Part shown: piece by piece, positions 1 to 11,500 of the stretch | How positions within the stretch are numbered: position 1 is the first letter of the stretch | How the letters are laid out: the number at the start of each line of letters is the position of its first letter | DNA from: Ceriagrion tenellum | Taxonomy: Eukaryota > Arthropoda > Insecta > Odonata > Coenagrionidae | DNA: 64,000 bases | NCBI GenBank assembly: GCA_963169105.1 | Contig: OY720641.1 | Coordinates: 7,331,258-7,395,257, forward strand | Direction of reading: 5' to 3' | Program-made: the position numbers and the translations under genes | The notes under the pieces: model-generated | Told to the model about the DNA's origin: nothing | The model's database searches: none | The model's input: the letters and a program-made list of their open reading frames with translations, nothing else

Positions 1-882
1 GTTCGCCAAGTGCCGAAGAGCGAGAGACAACCGATTGACTTTTTAAACCAAGTGCCATCTCCCCCCCACTTTAAACAGCCATGCAATATTGGCGGAAGGA
101 ATGACCCCGACGTGGGTTAATCCGCAATGAGCGAAAGGTGAATGCTGATAAATCCTGAGCCCAGTCTAATGAGATTGCAAATGAAAATAAGCCGGAGGTG
201 ATTTTCTGGGTTGCAATTATCGCATGAGAGGTGGAAAACAAAGAGCGACATTCGAATCGAAATTAATTTGCACGGCTAACAAATTGGATAGTGCACTCAT
301 GCAATTCCAGTTGAATCTCGCCTCAACCAATTTCAATAGGCCAGCCGCAAAAATTGAGGACTGTCACAGACTATAAATTTGAAATATGTTGAACAAAATT
401 AGCATCCCTGGGAAAAGATATGCCAAAAATGTGGGCAAGTTAGCCATATATTCTGGTGGGCACGTTCTCTCAAATTTCCGCGAGATAATTGTAATAAAAG
501 TGGAAACGCAAGTGAGACGAAATGGAACAACAAAAAAGCAGAGAACTATACTTTCAATGTACGAGATTCCAGGAAAAATAGTAAAATTATCAAGGCCTAC
601 TCTTGAAATACTGTACATAAACTAAACAATCTGCCACTCTCACAGACTATTTCTGCATATTAACAGAATACGGGATGTTAAGCATAATATTTCCCTAAAT
701 TATGGTCAATAGATTTATACCACAAAAATGCAACAAGCAGGAATTAATTATTACTTTTTTATGCCATTAAGGCATTCAGTTTTATATTAATCTCGTATTT
801 AACTATGTTGAAGGCAATGACTTCGAAAAATTCTAGTCCCTAACTTAGCTCTGTAGGCTGTATCACCCAACATTAAAAGTTT
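1..882. other. Anonymous AT-rich sequence
   Basis: I see no gene, RNA or repeat family I can name. Short frames on both strands near 364-625 overlap each other and have no recognisable domain, so I treat them as chance open frames. Confidence 0.6.
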
Positions 883-940
883 TGGGCTGCAATTCTGAAT
901 GAAATAGTGTTAACGTTATCTCATTCAGAATAGCAGCCTA
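883..940. repeat. Imperfect palindrome, MITE-like
   Basis: The left arm (883-906) and the reverse complement of the right arm (917-940) agree at about 21 of 24 positions, both containing GCTGC, ATTCTGAATGA and ATA. Only about 10 bases separate them (GTGTTAACGT). A long, nearly perfect inverted repeat with almost no spacer is what remains when a MITE loses its interior, or it may be a small hairpin-forming element. No clear target duplication can be fixed, so assignment to a transposon family is inference. Confidence 0.55.
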
Positions 941-1617
941 GGAAGCAGTAAATCACAGTCAGAGAACGCCTTGACAGAGAGCAAGTCAGTCAACTAAACA
1001 ATACCTCGAATTTTTTCATTACCAACTCCTTTTAAATAATTCATTAAATTTGATCCACTCATGAGAAAGAAATTGGTTGGTTGGTAAAGGATTAAATGCA
1101 TTCAGTCTTTACAATCGAAAAAAGCGTAAGTGTTACTGATTTTTCTACTCGACTGACTTGACTAACTGAAACGACATAATTAATACGTGAAATCATTAAC
1201 GGTAGTGGAACACCATTTAAAATTTGTTGAAAATGATTCTTTACTTAGAGGTTTCTTTTTCAAACAGTCCCTGTAATCAATGATTGTGCATTATAAATTA
1301 TTTCCAAGTTTGTACACATTTAGATGAAAATAAAATTTTTGAGGGTAAGACCGCAATAATGTCAAGCGATGATGAATACATACCGGCAAATGGAGGCTAT
1401 ATCACCTTGACCAAGTGATTGAGCTTGGTGGCATAATTTATGGGAATTGCTCATTTCAAGTGATCCGACTCAACATTTTTTGAAAAACCTATTTCAGCGT
1501 GTTAATTAATAATTTTTTTTGATAGATTTATGGAATACCAAAGTGAATTCCAAACGAGCAATGAAAATTAAAACAATTTCATGACAAATTGCAGTGGTTA
1601 AAGCTGGATATTCCCAG

Positions 1618-1692
1618 TAGGATTTAAATGAATTAGCGATTTAATGAACCGACCCTTTTTAATATGAGATTCCAAATCGCTTATAAATCCTA
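1618..1692. repeat. Imperfect inverted repeat
   Basis: TAGGATTTA near 1618 and TAAATCCTA ending at 1692 are inverted copies, and AGCGATTT/AAATCGCT form a second inner inverted pair. The left arm carries about 6 extra bases between these blocks. The structure is about 75 bp long with an AT-rich centre. It could be a small decayed MITE, and nothing else identifies it. Confidence 0.4.
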
Positions 1693-3716
1693 TCCAAATC
1701 ACTGTTATAGCCCATAAATCCCTGCGAAATACCAAAAGATAAATTGAAATATATGCATTAGATAAGACGTATTTTCACACAGCTAATGAAGAAAGAGTAT
1801 CAGATACTCTAAGCTGTATAATGCATGATGAGTATGAGCTGATAGTCTAATGTTGAGAGAAATCAAACCATCCTCTACTTGCTAACTAAATTAATTTCAC
1901 TTTAGGCTAATATGAGCGCGGAGGTGGGAAGGTGGTGGAAATGGCCGAGATAAAAAGGTATTTACATAAACAATTTTAAGCATTGAAATTGTTTGTAGCA
2001 ATTAGGAAAAAAATTTCAATGTTTTTATATAGAGGGTTTTTAATCGGGATTCATTAAATCCAAAAAGACATAATTTTACTCTCTGCTTTTCAGTTGACTA
2101 TTGTTAGCTCGCTCATGAAGTTCAATGGGTCAATTACATTTAAAAATGACGTGATAAATACAATTACTCCATTTATTCTATCTCAATTTTCTCTGTCAGC
2201 TTGAAAAAAACAATACATCTCTTCTTTTGCCTCTTGTTTTTTTATATTTTCAGGCCACAGTAGTTTCTATAACTATATTCACAGTATTACGTTTAACTTC
2301 AGACTTCAAAAAAAAGAATGTACCTTATTTCCAAGCTAAAATAAAATGATTGTTTAGGAGGAACAATTAAAGGTACATGTGTCACTCCCCATGCACACAA
2401 TTTTGGGTGTTTTGTCGCAATGTACCTTAAAATCAATCAATCATGCATTTAACCTCATTTTCCAATTCATGCATCTTATTATCGAGGGAAAAAATGTTGC
2501 TTACTCCAGACCTAAAAAAACGACCTCCTGGAATTCTTTAAAACAAATGTGATAACTTTTAAATGAGATGAAATATATAAACAAGTGTAATGACCCTTAG
2601 ACGTCTTTCTAGTCAGTAAGTGATGACAAACCTTAAAAACGAAAACATATTCAATAGTAGAGTAACATAAATACCAGTACCTCTATTCATAATGCATGTG
2701 GATGTTCCAAGAATAAATGGAGAGAATGCAACATTATCATGACCAAAGGATATGCGGACAAAATAAAAGAAATCTCATCTGTATTGTATATTATTAATGA
2801 AGTCGCCTGAAAATTATGCTCCAGAACTATCGCCTTTTAAATTATAGCTGCAGTGGAGTTGAGTGCTGTCTAACTCTGAGTTAACTTTACGAGTAACTGA
2901 CTTTTTCCTAATCATGCATATCTTGTTTAGTGAGTAACTTAAATGAATATAATCAAAACCTCGCTAAATATTGTTTCGAAGCAAGAAACCCTATTGCAAT
3001 TGTTCAAAATGTTGTTCTTTTATATAAACAATTGATTAATAATTTATATACTGAAACATGTGGTTGAAATAATTTAGAATACTTGATAAAACAATGCGTA
3101 ATAGATGGAAATACGACAATTAGGCAATAAGTGTTGATGGAAAAAGTTAATGTCAGAATTCAAATCGAAAACTTAAAAAAATTGCAAATTGAATCGTAGC
3201 ATTTTTCTTTTTTTTATTACAATTTACTCATCTGCTTGATGGGTTCCAAGGAAAAGCCTCACCAGGCATACTCACTTCGCCAAAAGCAGCTTCATTTTAT
3301 CCTCACATGCCTCGAGGCCAACGAACCAAATTGCGAGCATGCTCCGCACAGGTCCGTGGGAAACTGGAAGCCACATGACCCTCAACTGCCCTCCCTTTGT
3401 TTCGACGCGAAGGCAAGAAAAATGATCCACGCAGACCTTCCCCCTCTTTGAATCCCTGCAAGTAATCCACGGAGATGCGAAAGGAGATTTTATTACAGAG
3501 TTTTCGTGAAAGTAATATCCATATCTGTAGATTAAGAGCCGAAGAATAGGAGGTGCTTAAAAAAAATAATTGGCATAAAAATTTGGAGTGGCAAAAATCT
3601 CATGGAGCGAGTTCATATTTTTTTAGCATTTAGTTGTCATGGAAAGAATTCTTTCATGGATTTGGACAAAAAATTCGATTCACCCTAAGAGAAAGAAATA
3701 TGATGATGTTATTGTA
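1693..3716. other. Anonymous AT-rich sequence
   Basis: No coding region, tRNA-like head or terminal inverted repeat is recognised. A 71-codon plus frame at 3236-3451 has no domain that I can identify and is not supported as a gene. Confidence 0.55.
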
Positions 3717-4658
3717 CGAGGCATATCCAGAAAGTAAGTGTACTTGGGTTCTTACGGGCAGAGGAAATTTGATTTTGTATATTGGTCACACTACCGTGTA
3801 GGTTAGCTCCTCCCCTTTCCAGCAAAACCACATGGGTGTCAGTACGTTCAGAACTGTCGACGTGGCATCATTTTGCGTAAAAAATGTCATTGCTTCCGTC
3901 ATGTCAGGTGCGAAATTGGAAGCGTCATCCGCTATCTCGTTTTGAAGGGAAAATCGCCGTCCAAAGTTTTTAATGAGATTAAAACTGTTTACAGAGAAGA
4001 AGTTATGATTCGTGTGTTTAAATGGTGTCTTGAATTTAAAAGCGACCGTACTGACGTTCAGCACCTCATCACCCTCCTGGAAACATTCAAATCTACAATT
4101 TCAGCCAAAAAAATTATATCCGTGTTTTAGGACCACAAATTTTGATCAATGTTTTACCTCAGGGTGAAACCATAAATGCTTTCACGGTATTGTGAGACCC
4201 TAAAAATATTGCGGAGGGCGATTTAAAAAAAAGGAGGGGAATTCTGCAGAAGGGAGTTTGCCTACTGCGCGGAAACTCCAGGCCCCACACGGCCTGCGTC
4301 ACGAAGGAACTTCTCGACTTGTTTGGATGGGATGTTTTGAACCACCCCCCCTCCCCCTGACCTGGTGCCGTCATATTATCATCTCTTTATCTCCCTGAAG
4401 ATGCACATGGATGTAAAAAGATTTACAACCGACCAGGAAGTGAAAGAGGAGGTGAAGAAGTGGATGAAAGAGGTGGCGGGAGAGTGACCAAGACATCAAA
4501 AAATTAATCTCTGGTCACGCTACGCGCAACGAGAGGGATGATAACTACGTGGAAAAATAGTTATCTTATATACTGATGTTATTCTGTAAAAAAATTTTTT
4601 TAAATAAATTTTTGTAGCCTACAAAAATGTAGTGGACTAACTTTCTGGATATGCCTCG
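3717..4658 (+). mobile_element. mariner-family DNA transposon, decayed, complete ends
   Basis: The element is 942 bp, below the usual 1.2-1.3 kb of mariner. Its ends are inverted repeats: 3717 begins CGAGGCATATCCAGAAAGT, and the last bases ending at 4658 are the reverse complement of the same word. TA dinucleotides at 3715-3716 and 4659-4660 fit the TA target duplication of the Tc1/mariner superfamily. Inside are recognisable N-terminal and C-terminal parts of a mariner transposase on the plus strand, with the middle missing and frames broken. The copy is therefore non-autonomous. A relative supplying active transposase could in principle still move it because the ends look intact. Confidence 0.93.
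3873..4560 (+). pseudogene. mariner transposase remnant (deleted centre, catalytic residues lost)
   Basis: The open frame from 3873 holds the mariner N-terminal DNA-binding region, with RCEIGSVIRYLVLKGKSPSK, the block FNEIKTVY and the FKWC motif. The frame then diverges. From about 4145 a different frame resembles the C-terminal part: PQGETINA, RPHTACVTKELL, FGWDVLNHPP, HLFISLKMHM and FTTDQEV. A further shift continues to a stop at 4558-4560 after NYVEK. In the mariner family the DD34D triad uses Asp in TGDE, HDNARPH and APSDYH. The first block is absent here, the second reads RGNSRPH (Gly for Asp) and the third PSYYHLF (Tyr for Asp). No functional transposase can be made from this copy. The start at 3873 is only the first ATG of the open frame; the true ancestral start is uncertain. 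Confidence 0.88.
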
Positions 4659-4660
4659 TA

Positions 4661-6299
4661 TTTAAGAATTCACCTCATACACTTTTATAAGTCTCCTTAT
4701 GCTGAATGAATACCAATTAATAGCTTTCACTAAAAATATTGTATACGTAACAGAGTCAAAATTTAAGAAATGTCGTTGAGTTTTCTTAATTAAAAATGAG
4801 AAAAGTGTCCAAAATGTCTAACACAGCACCACTCTCTAATATAAAAGAAAATTATAAATTTGAATTTTTTATATTATGATGATGGAATTTCTCCAAGTCC
4901 TATAAAATACGCTTAAGTTTACCATTACGAACGTGAGTCTGTCATTGATCCCCACCGCCGATCACGAGACACGGCAAACGCGGATCACGGGACATAAAAT
5001 TGTATAACTGTTTGGAATTTCATAACACATTTCACTGAAATTTATTTCTCGTATCTAAGTCACTTTTCCTCCAAAAGGAAGGTTTTGAGGACAAAATTCT
5101 TTCACCTGAGCTACAAATCTAACCTATCGCATCTTAATACTTTCCTCCCCACACTATTTCTTTCGTATCCCTCCCAAAGAAACCCTTTCGTAGCTATTAA
5201 CACTTTAGTTCCATATTGGGAACCTTAATATCTAGTTCTGCTTATTATCTGCCTCACTCAGAGGAAATAAGTTGGTTGGTTACTTGTAAATAGCGGCCGA
5301 AAAGTTATATTATTTGTAGCATTTAGTACATACGAGTCTGACAAGGAATATATTGCATAAAAAGAGTGGAAAAACGAATAAAACCTGAAATACTACTCAT
5401 AAGAGTAGAAGGAAGCTTTATAACGTTTCCAGCTGAAGAAAACGAGTTAGCATGTCAATAATGATAAAACAGCATTGCATTAATATCACCACTAGGTATA
5501 GTGGTAGAGCAGTGTTTAATGCTACCGAAAACCCAGAGTACATTTTTAAAAGTAAATTATCACGCATTAAAGTATATGATATTATATACAACGAGTATCA
5601 ATGCATGTGGGAGTTTAACGTTCGTTTAGGTTATTCAAAAAAATAGGAAGATCGACATATTAGCATTAGCTTCGTAATGGGGCAATGTATATTACTAAAA
5701 GTAACACGAAATTATATTTTTCCTTACATTACCTTACAACTCTATTTCCACTAAGAACTTATGATATGCAAATAAAATGGGCAGTTAGCATGGACCTATC
5801 GTCATATTTACAACAAATGATGAGTTTTCCTATAAAGTATTTAAAAAAAGGTACACATGACATGTGATTAGCAGCAAACGGTCTTGGTATTGAGTTTATA
5901 GCCATAATGAGGACTGAACTAGCTCCATGCACTTGTCACACCTGCATGGCACCATCCACAACGGAATGTGCTCATTTTCTCTAGAATGCCTTGAGGATAG
6001 CAGGTCAGTGCCTCATACAGCGGACGGGTTGCAGCACCTGACGGACTTTCCCCACACACCCAAGTTGAGATCGGAAATAGACTGAAAAATCTTTTCCGCA
6101 GATTATATTCGAAACCGAGTCCTCACGGTGAGACAAAAATTCACGAACTATTTCTTCATCCTTTCTCTTACTGTCAATAATATATATGTCACATTAATGC
6201 TGAGGGTTGAAGTTCTTTTCACTACGTGGTTAGCCAAACACTCTTTTCCTAACCCTTCCCCACTATCATCAACGCATCAATCCCCTTGCCAAAGATACG
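4661..6299. other. Anonymous AT-rich sequence
   Basis: Short plus-strand frames at 5452-5646 and 5685-5867 show no known domain, are AT-driven and are not supported as genes. No repeat family is recognised. Confidence 0.5.
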
Positions 6300-6900
6300 A
6301 ACGTATTTCGAACGTTCCATCTCTCTCTCTACACCCTTCTATCTCCCAAAAATAAGAAAACCGTCCACCATTTCTTCCCTCTTTAAAAAAAGGAAAGATA
6401 AAAGAAAAAAGTAGAACGAGAATGGAGAACTCCTACAGCCGCACCATTCCTTACTTCTCTCCTTCCAGGAAAGGAAAAAAGACCCCTTCCCGTGAGCCTC
6501 CACGCCAGCTATATCTCTCACTCCTCTCTCTCGCTGTGCCTCCATCTCTCTCTCTTTCTCGAACCAGCACACGGAAAAAACCCACGCTCATTCTTCTCCA
6601 AAATTCTCTACCCTATGGGTGTCGCTCGGACGTGCCAACGCAAGAGCAAGAGGAGGGGGAGGCTCCGTTGAGCGTCGGGAAGGCGAAAAAGTGAGGAATG
6701 AAGGGAAAAGTGCGTGAGTGTGTCGGTGGGATGGAGGAAGATGCGTAGAAATGGAGAAGGGAGAGAGAATTGAGAGGGAAAACCAACGGAGAATGCGGAA
6801 CAAGCGATAGAGAGGGTGAGAGAAGTGCAAAAGGAAAGGCGGAGACGGAAACGGGATGGAAGAGAATGAGGTAAAGCTGGAGAGAGCTTTGCAGAAAGGG
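6300..6900. repeat. Pyrimidine-rich then purine-rich block
   Basis: About 6310-6560 is CT-rich on the plus strand, with runs such as TCTCTCTCTC. About 6640-6900 is GA-rich. The switch in strand composition makes long overlapping open frames on both strands (for example 6588-7011 minus), rich in Ser, Pro and Leu on one strand and Glu, Lys and Gly on the other. These are composition artefacts. Mirror-type polypurine tracts can form triplex DNA or act as GAGA-like sites in insects, but that is only a possibility here. Confidence 0.6.
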
Positions 6901-8720
6901 AACTTCAAAAATAAGGTGAAGGTGGGCTTCTGCACGTTCGAGGAGGATTTTCGGTTTCTCTCCGAGTTGACTCGAGTTTGGTTGCGTAAAAATAATTCTT
7001 ATCTTACTCAAAATTCCAATATTTTACTAGTATGGTAGCTTAGTCCTAATCCGCAATAATACCACAGAAATATATTTGCGACATTATTAGGAAAACCGTG
7101 TGCTTGCTGATACCATGGTCTTCTTCGTTGAAAAGTTTGTAAGTAATCTTATTTGGAAATAAACCACACTGTGCTACGGTTTATAAAAATCACATCATTT
7201 AAGCGAGGGCTAGGTAAAAGAAGTTTTCCTTTAAATTCAATTGCACCACAGTCACCTTTCAAATGCTATTGCAATACTACTTCAATACCCCCTGTGTAGC
7301 GCAAGAAGTTCATTGAGTTGTATCCTTTTCCAATAATGTAATTATGTAATATATATTTAATCGAAAAACATGTTGTATATCACTTCAAATACGTAAATTC
7401 ATGGGCGATAGGGTGTTATTGGATTTTATTTTTACATTGACAAAAATGTCCTCTTATCACTAAAAAAATTTATAGTCTCCCATTAAGAAAAATCTAGAAA
7501 AAATATGACAAAATGATTTGAGCTTTTATCGTGACAAACTTTTTTTTGGAGGAAAAGGTTGAAAAGTTCTAGGGTTATTTTTACATAGTATAAATGGATT
7601 TGAGTAACCTAATTATGTGGTTTTCCATTTACTTCTTCCTTTTAGGGTAATAGAAAAATATTCAAGCATAATTATACTTAGATATATTTCCAATGTCATT
7701 CAAAATTTTTGTTTTATTCGAGATCCTTAAAAACTTATTTCATCGATGCTTATGAATATCAAACTGCATTATAATTAGGCCGAGCATAATATTAATGGAA
7801 GCTTCATTTCTCTCTTTTTAACCCAGTTAAAACTGTCTCAAGATACCGAATAAGATATTCTTGTCGTCATCTATCAAGCCCTACGGATTGAATTACTGAG
7901 ATATATATTTTTTAAATTTTGACTTTACTTTTGTAAAATAGCGGTTAAAAACTATTTTGAATGCAAGAAAGTCCAAAATGTGGCCCCCAGATATTTTTTT
8001 CACGCTTGTGAATACCGCACACAAAAAAAATATTTCATGCCGTCATCCAAATACGCGACTTGGTGATAGAAAGAACTCTACGGAAGATTCTTTTTTTTTA
8101 GCTTTAATCCCCAATTTTATGTATCTCCGGAAAATGACTTTTCCTCAATCATAACATTGATTATTTTTTAAATCAACAATATTTAAGTATTAAGTTTATA
8201 TCGCTGCATAACCTATTATTTTCCTGCAATTAAGCATCACCTAATTCATACTCTTAAAAACTGATGAGATATCTGAGTTCATTTAACGGATAGATTTCAC
8301 TAACGCTGAGTGATCTAAAGAAAAAAAAATTCCGGAATTGAGGAGACGAATATTTGAAATTAACCAAATATTATTAATGCACAAAGAAAAAGGAGTTAAA
8401 CTGTATTAATTTTAATTTTGAACTTCCTCCCGAGCAAAAAACAATCTCGGGCTCATCAACGAAATCGTGAGAACTAATTTCCTGAACGCATATGATCCAG
8501 AAACTCACCAAGTTTCTCAAAGTAGACCACGTTCCAGAAACTGGTACATAAACCTAACAGCAAGTCGCGGAAAACATTAGCAACAGAGTGTCCAAGCTAA
8601 ACTCCAAGGTAAACAACATCGGTAATTCCCCTGAGAACGTTAGGTCTTCACCACATTAAGCTTTATTGGCGTGTTCTAACTATGCATTCATAAATATATA
8701 TCACGTCAGGTGTCTTTCCT
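6901..8720. other. Anonymous AT-rich sequence
   Basis: No coding region or named repeat is seen. A small hairpin (CCCGAG at 8429 with CTCGGG at 8446) is present but unremarkable. Confidence 0.5.
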
Positions 8721-9316
8721 TCATCATCGTCGCGCATTCATGAGCTTAGTTGAGAGCCGTACTTCAACCATTTCTGTCAATAGCTATGCCTCTTACCCCA
8801 TGGTAGCTCATCCTATGTATTTCCCTATTTATGTGGTCTTTGTAATTATTCTTGGGTCTTCCTCTGAGGATTTTGTCCAATATTTTTCCATAAATTATGT
8901 TCTTCACAAACTCATTGCGCCTCAGGGTGAGTCCAATCATCTGGCTCTACCTTTCTGTATGGTCCTTTCCTCGTCTACCCCTCAACAAACGTCATTTATA
9001 AAGGATTTGGCTCATCATTACTTATTTTGTCCGTCCGCTTCATTTGACATTCTCCTCCTCCACCTGTTTTCAAAGCTTCTGATCTTTTCCAGTAGGATTT
9101 TCCAATGGTCCATACTTCCAATCTGTATAGACACCCTTCACACGAATGCATACCTAAACTGCTTTCTAGATCTAACATCGTTGAACTTAGCAGTTATTTT
9201 ATCAACACGAACACATTCTTAGTTTGGAATTTTCTTCGCTATGTCCGTTGTGCATCTTTCGCCCAACAGGAATGTGCTTTCGAGGCTGGTGAAGGAAAGG
9301 ATAGCTCTAATATCTC
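8721..9316 (-). pseudogene. LINE C-terminal region remnant
   Basis: On the minus strand, after the insertion, GERCTTDIAKKI, RSRKQF, LEVWTIGKSYWKRSEALK, TDKISNDE, LRRNEFVKNIIYGKIL and RGRPKNNYKDHINREI are recognised in order, with frameshifts between them. These match the conserved tail of endonuclease/RT LINEs (family patterns ETWT, RRM, VL.HN..., RGR). The plus-strand 170-codon open frame over 8710-9222 is an antisense shadow of this region. Confidence 0.8.
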
Positions 9317-9504
9317 TAGGGGAGACTTGGTAGGTTTGACCCGGTTTTCAGTAATTTACATATATCTCCCTAATTAATAATATTTTTGAATTAATTATTT
9401 TTAGTATTAATAAGTTACACCCTTCTCCCCATTAAAAAGATTTTTATTTTTTTTAAATGACATTTCTGACAAAATAATTACAAATTTATGTCCCCATGTC
9501 TGAC

Positions 9505-9559
9505 GGGTCAAACCTCCTTGAGTAAGGGAGGTTTGACCAATACTAAGGGAGGTATGACC
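9505..9559. repeat. Subterminal repeats of the pogo-like element
   Basis: GGTCAAACCTCC (9506-9517) faces GGGAGGTTTGACC (9526-9538), forming a hairpin with a short loop. A direct third copy with one change (GGGAGGTATGACC) lies at 9547-9559. The same word occurs at 10257-10269 and within both terminal repeats. Such clusters are commonly transposase-binding sites, which is inference here. Confidence 0.75.
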
Positions 9560-9696
9560 AATTATCCGCTTCACAAGGAAAACAAAATACTTATATTCTT
9601 TCATGTTCTTTTCATTGTGAATATTTATACAGTGTATATATAAATAAAACATTTTATAAGGTAAGGCATGCATCACTACTATAAAACATTTAATCA

Positions 9697-10272
9697 CTAA
9701 CGAATGCATTTATAACAAGAAAAATCAAAATCAAAACCAATCTTTGATGCTAATCGCCCAGTGGCTCCACTTGCCACAGGGTTTGGGAGTTTAATCATAC
9801 CATCATTAGATACAGGAGCAATGCCTTCCTCTGGTGGATACACAAATAAATTTGATCCTGGTTCTGCTCTTCGCAAAAAGTTGACTAAATACTCTCCATT
9901 TTCTTGTATTTGCATTATCCGACCGACAAAGTGGCAGAAACAAGTTTTAGTAGCAAATTTAACTAAGACAAAGTCTTTATCAAGCAAAGCAATCCCTAAT
10001 GTTGACTTAGTTCTTCCCTTCCCTTCACAATGACCGCCATTTACTGCTAATCTCATTAACTCTTCATCTTCACTCGAGTCACTCTTCAGTAGAGTTCTTT
10101 TTACTTTTTTCAGTTTAACATTGCATTCATTGCCTTTACCTTTGTTCCGTTTGCCATATTCTGCATCAACTCGGGCCTTAATTGGGGTATCAGTAACTAC
10201 TCTAGTTTTCCCGAGCCTCCTGCCCCCTCTTTTTTTTTGGTGGCTTATGACCCAATGGTCAAACCTCCCCAT
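9697..10272 (-). pseudogene. pogo-like transposase C-terminal fragment (191 codons)
   Basis: The frame opens MGRFDHW directly on an internal copy of the terminal-repeat word, so this ATG is probably not the ancestral start. After a basic and acidic linker (SDSSEDEE) comes the conserved tail: DKDFVLVKFATKT, HFVGRIMQ, GEYLVNFLRR, FVYPPEEGIAPVS, MIKLPNPVASGATGRLAS and FDFDF. Insect and cnidarian pogo/Tigger-like transposases end with a domain of this pattern (DFVLV.F..K, VG.I, V.FLRR, F.FP...D, KLP.P). The CENP-B-type DNA-binding and DDE domains are missing. The frame is uninterrupted for 191 codons, which suggests the piece is younger than the host LINE. A co-opted short protein is conceivable but not supported. 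Confidence 0.6.
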
Positions 10273-10639
10273 GAGGTGTTTTGGTTTTGAAATTCAACTC
10301 ACATGTTACAAGTGTGTGGCTCATAATCCAGACAAAGGTTCATACTAAGAGTGTAGCTTAATGAATATTTAGGTGTTAGGATATATTTTCCAAAGTGTTT
10401 AGCAATACTTGAATATTCTTACAAAACAAATACTGAAAACTTACTTTTTTATGCCGAAACACACAATGTTGACTGCTGCTCCAAATAGCTGGTCAAGAAG
10501 CACCAAACAAAGATCGCTTTCTCGGCTAAGCAGTAGCTAAATAAAACACCAGATGGCAGTTACCATCCTTTAAAAATTGTGGGAAATTCAAACCTGGGTT
10601 AAACCTCCCTAGTCACCCCTACTTTCAGAGTGACTTCTT

Positions 10640-11500
10640 AATTTAGCTTCACTCTTCCACATCACATACTAGGGATTTTAGACTTCGTCTTATTTATTTT
10701 CATGTTGCATTCTTTAAGACCTTGGTCCATTGTGTTAAGAGACTTTTGAATATCATTGTGATTTCCAGTATAACTCCGATCGTATGCGTTGCGGAACACG
10801 TTTATTTCTTTTCCGTAAATCTTAGTTTCGTTCGACCCCATGTCTTTAGTTTTTCTTATTGCTTCCTTCAAGTATATGATGAATATTGTAGGTGAGAATG
10901 CGAATTCTTGCCTTACTCCTTTGGTATTATTGGCTATCATTAGCATACAGTCTTGCATTGACATAGAGATGACTTGCTTCTTGTATATTTGATAGATTAT
11001 TCATCTTTTGTAATAATCCTTTCCGAGTTTTGCCAAAAACCAGAGCATCTTTTTCCACGCGATCTCGAATGTTGCATTGTATTCTCTACCATAATTCTCA
11101 GGCAGGGTACGCCCTCTCTGGTACTTCTATTCTTCGTAAATAAAAATTGGTTTTCGGTGAGGTAATCTTAAATTTTTCTTTCTATTCTTCGACTTATAAT
11201 CCGCGTACATATTTGTTGATGCACGTGAAAGAAGACTGAAGGTTGGGTGCTCACATTTATCAGCCCTACTCTTCTTTGGATTGCAATCATCACACTTCTT
11301 TGAAATTCCAAGTCTTCCACATTGGTTGCTATGTTTAACTATTTCGTACTCGTTGTCCTGGGCCTTACTTCCGAGTGCTTTGATTTTTTGTTAGTTGATG
11401 TTGTCTGCTTCAGGTGCTTTGTTTTCCTTTAGATCTTTTACTTCTCTATCGAGTTTGTTACTCAGTATGCGTGGGTCCCGGTCTGCCTCGTCAATCTCGC
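10640..11500 (-). pseudogene. LINE reverse transcriptase domain remnant
   Basis: On the minus strand near 11500-11400, LSNKLDREVKDLKENKAP is followed by an IKALGSKAQDNEYE-like block, matching the fingers region of LINE RT. The frame at 10964-10662 carries GVRQEFAFSPTIFIIYLKEA (family GVRQGCPLSP), then KTKDMGSNETKIYGKEIN and KSLNTMDQGLKECNMKINK. The catalytic FADD/YADD box should sit between the last two; here the sequence reads RNAYDRSY, so the double Asp is lost. The frame then runs on as KSEAKLRSHSES up to the DNA-element insertion at 10619. Confidence 0.87.

Larger units (their letters stand above)
9319..10619 (-). mobile_element. pogo/Tigger-like DNA element inserted in the LINE
   Basis: The element is 1301 bp and bounded by TA at 9317-9318 and 10620-10621. 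Its left end, GGGGAGACTTGGTAGGTTTG, and the reverse complement of its right end, GGGGTGACTAGGGAGGTTTA, agree at about 16 of the first 20 bases. The match continues through ACCC. A TA target duplication plus a pogo-type transposase C-terminus points to the Tc1/mariner/pogo superfamily. The word GGGAGGTTTGACC recurs inside in both orientations (9506-9517, 9526-9538, 9547-9559 and 10257-10269). The DDE catalytic region is absent, so the copy is a non-autonomous deletion derivative. Confidence 0.82.

Noticed and set aside
8710..9222. 170-codon plus-strand open frame
   Set aside because: It lies exactly antisense to recognisable LINE C-terminal motifs on the minus strand, so it is a shadow.
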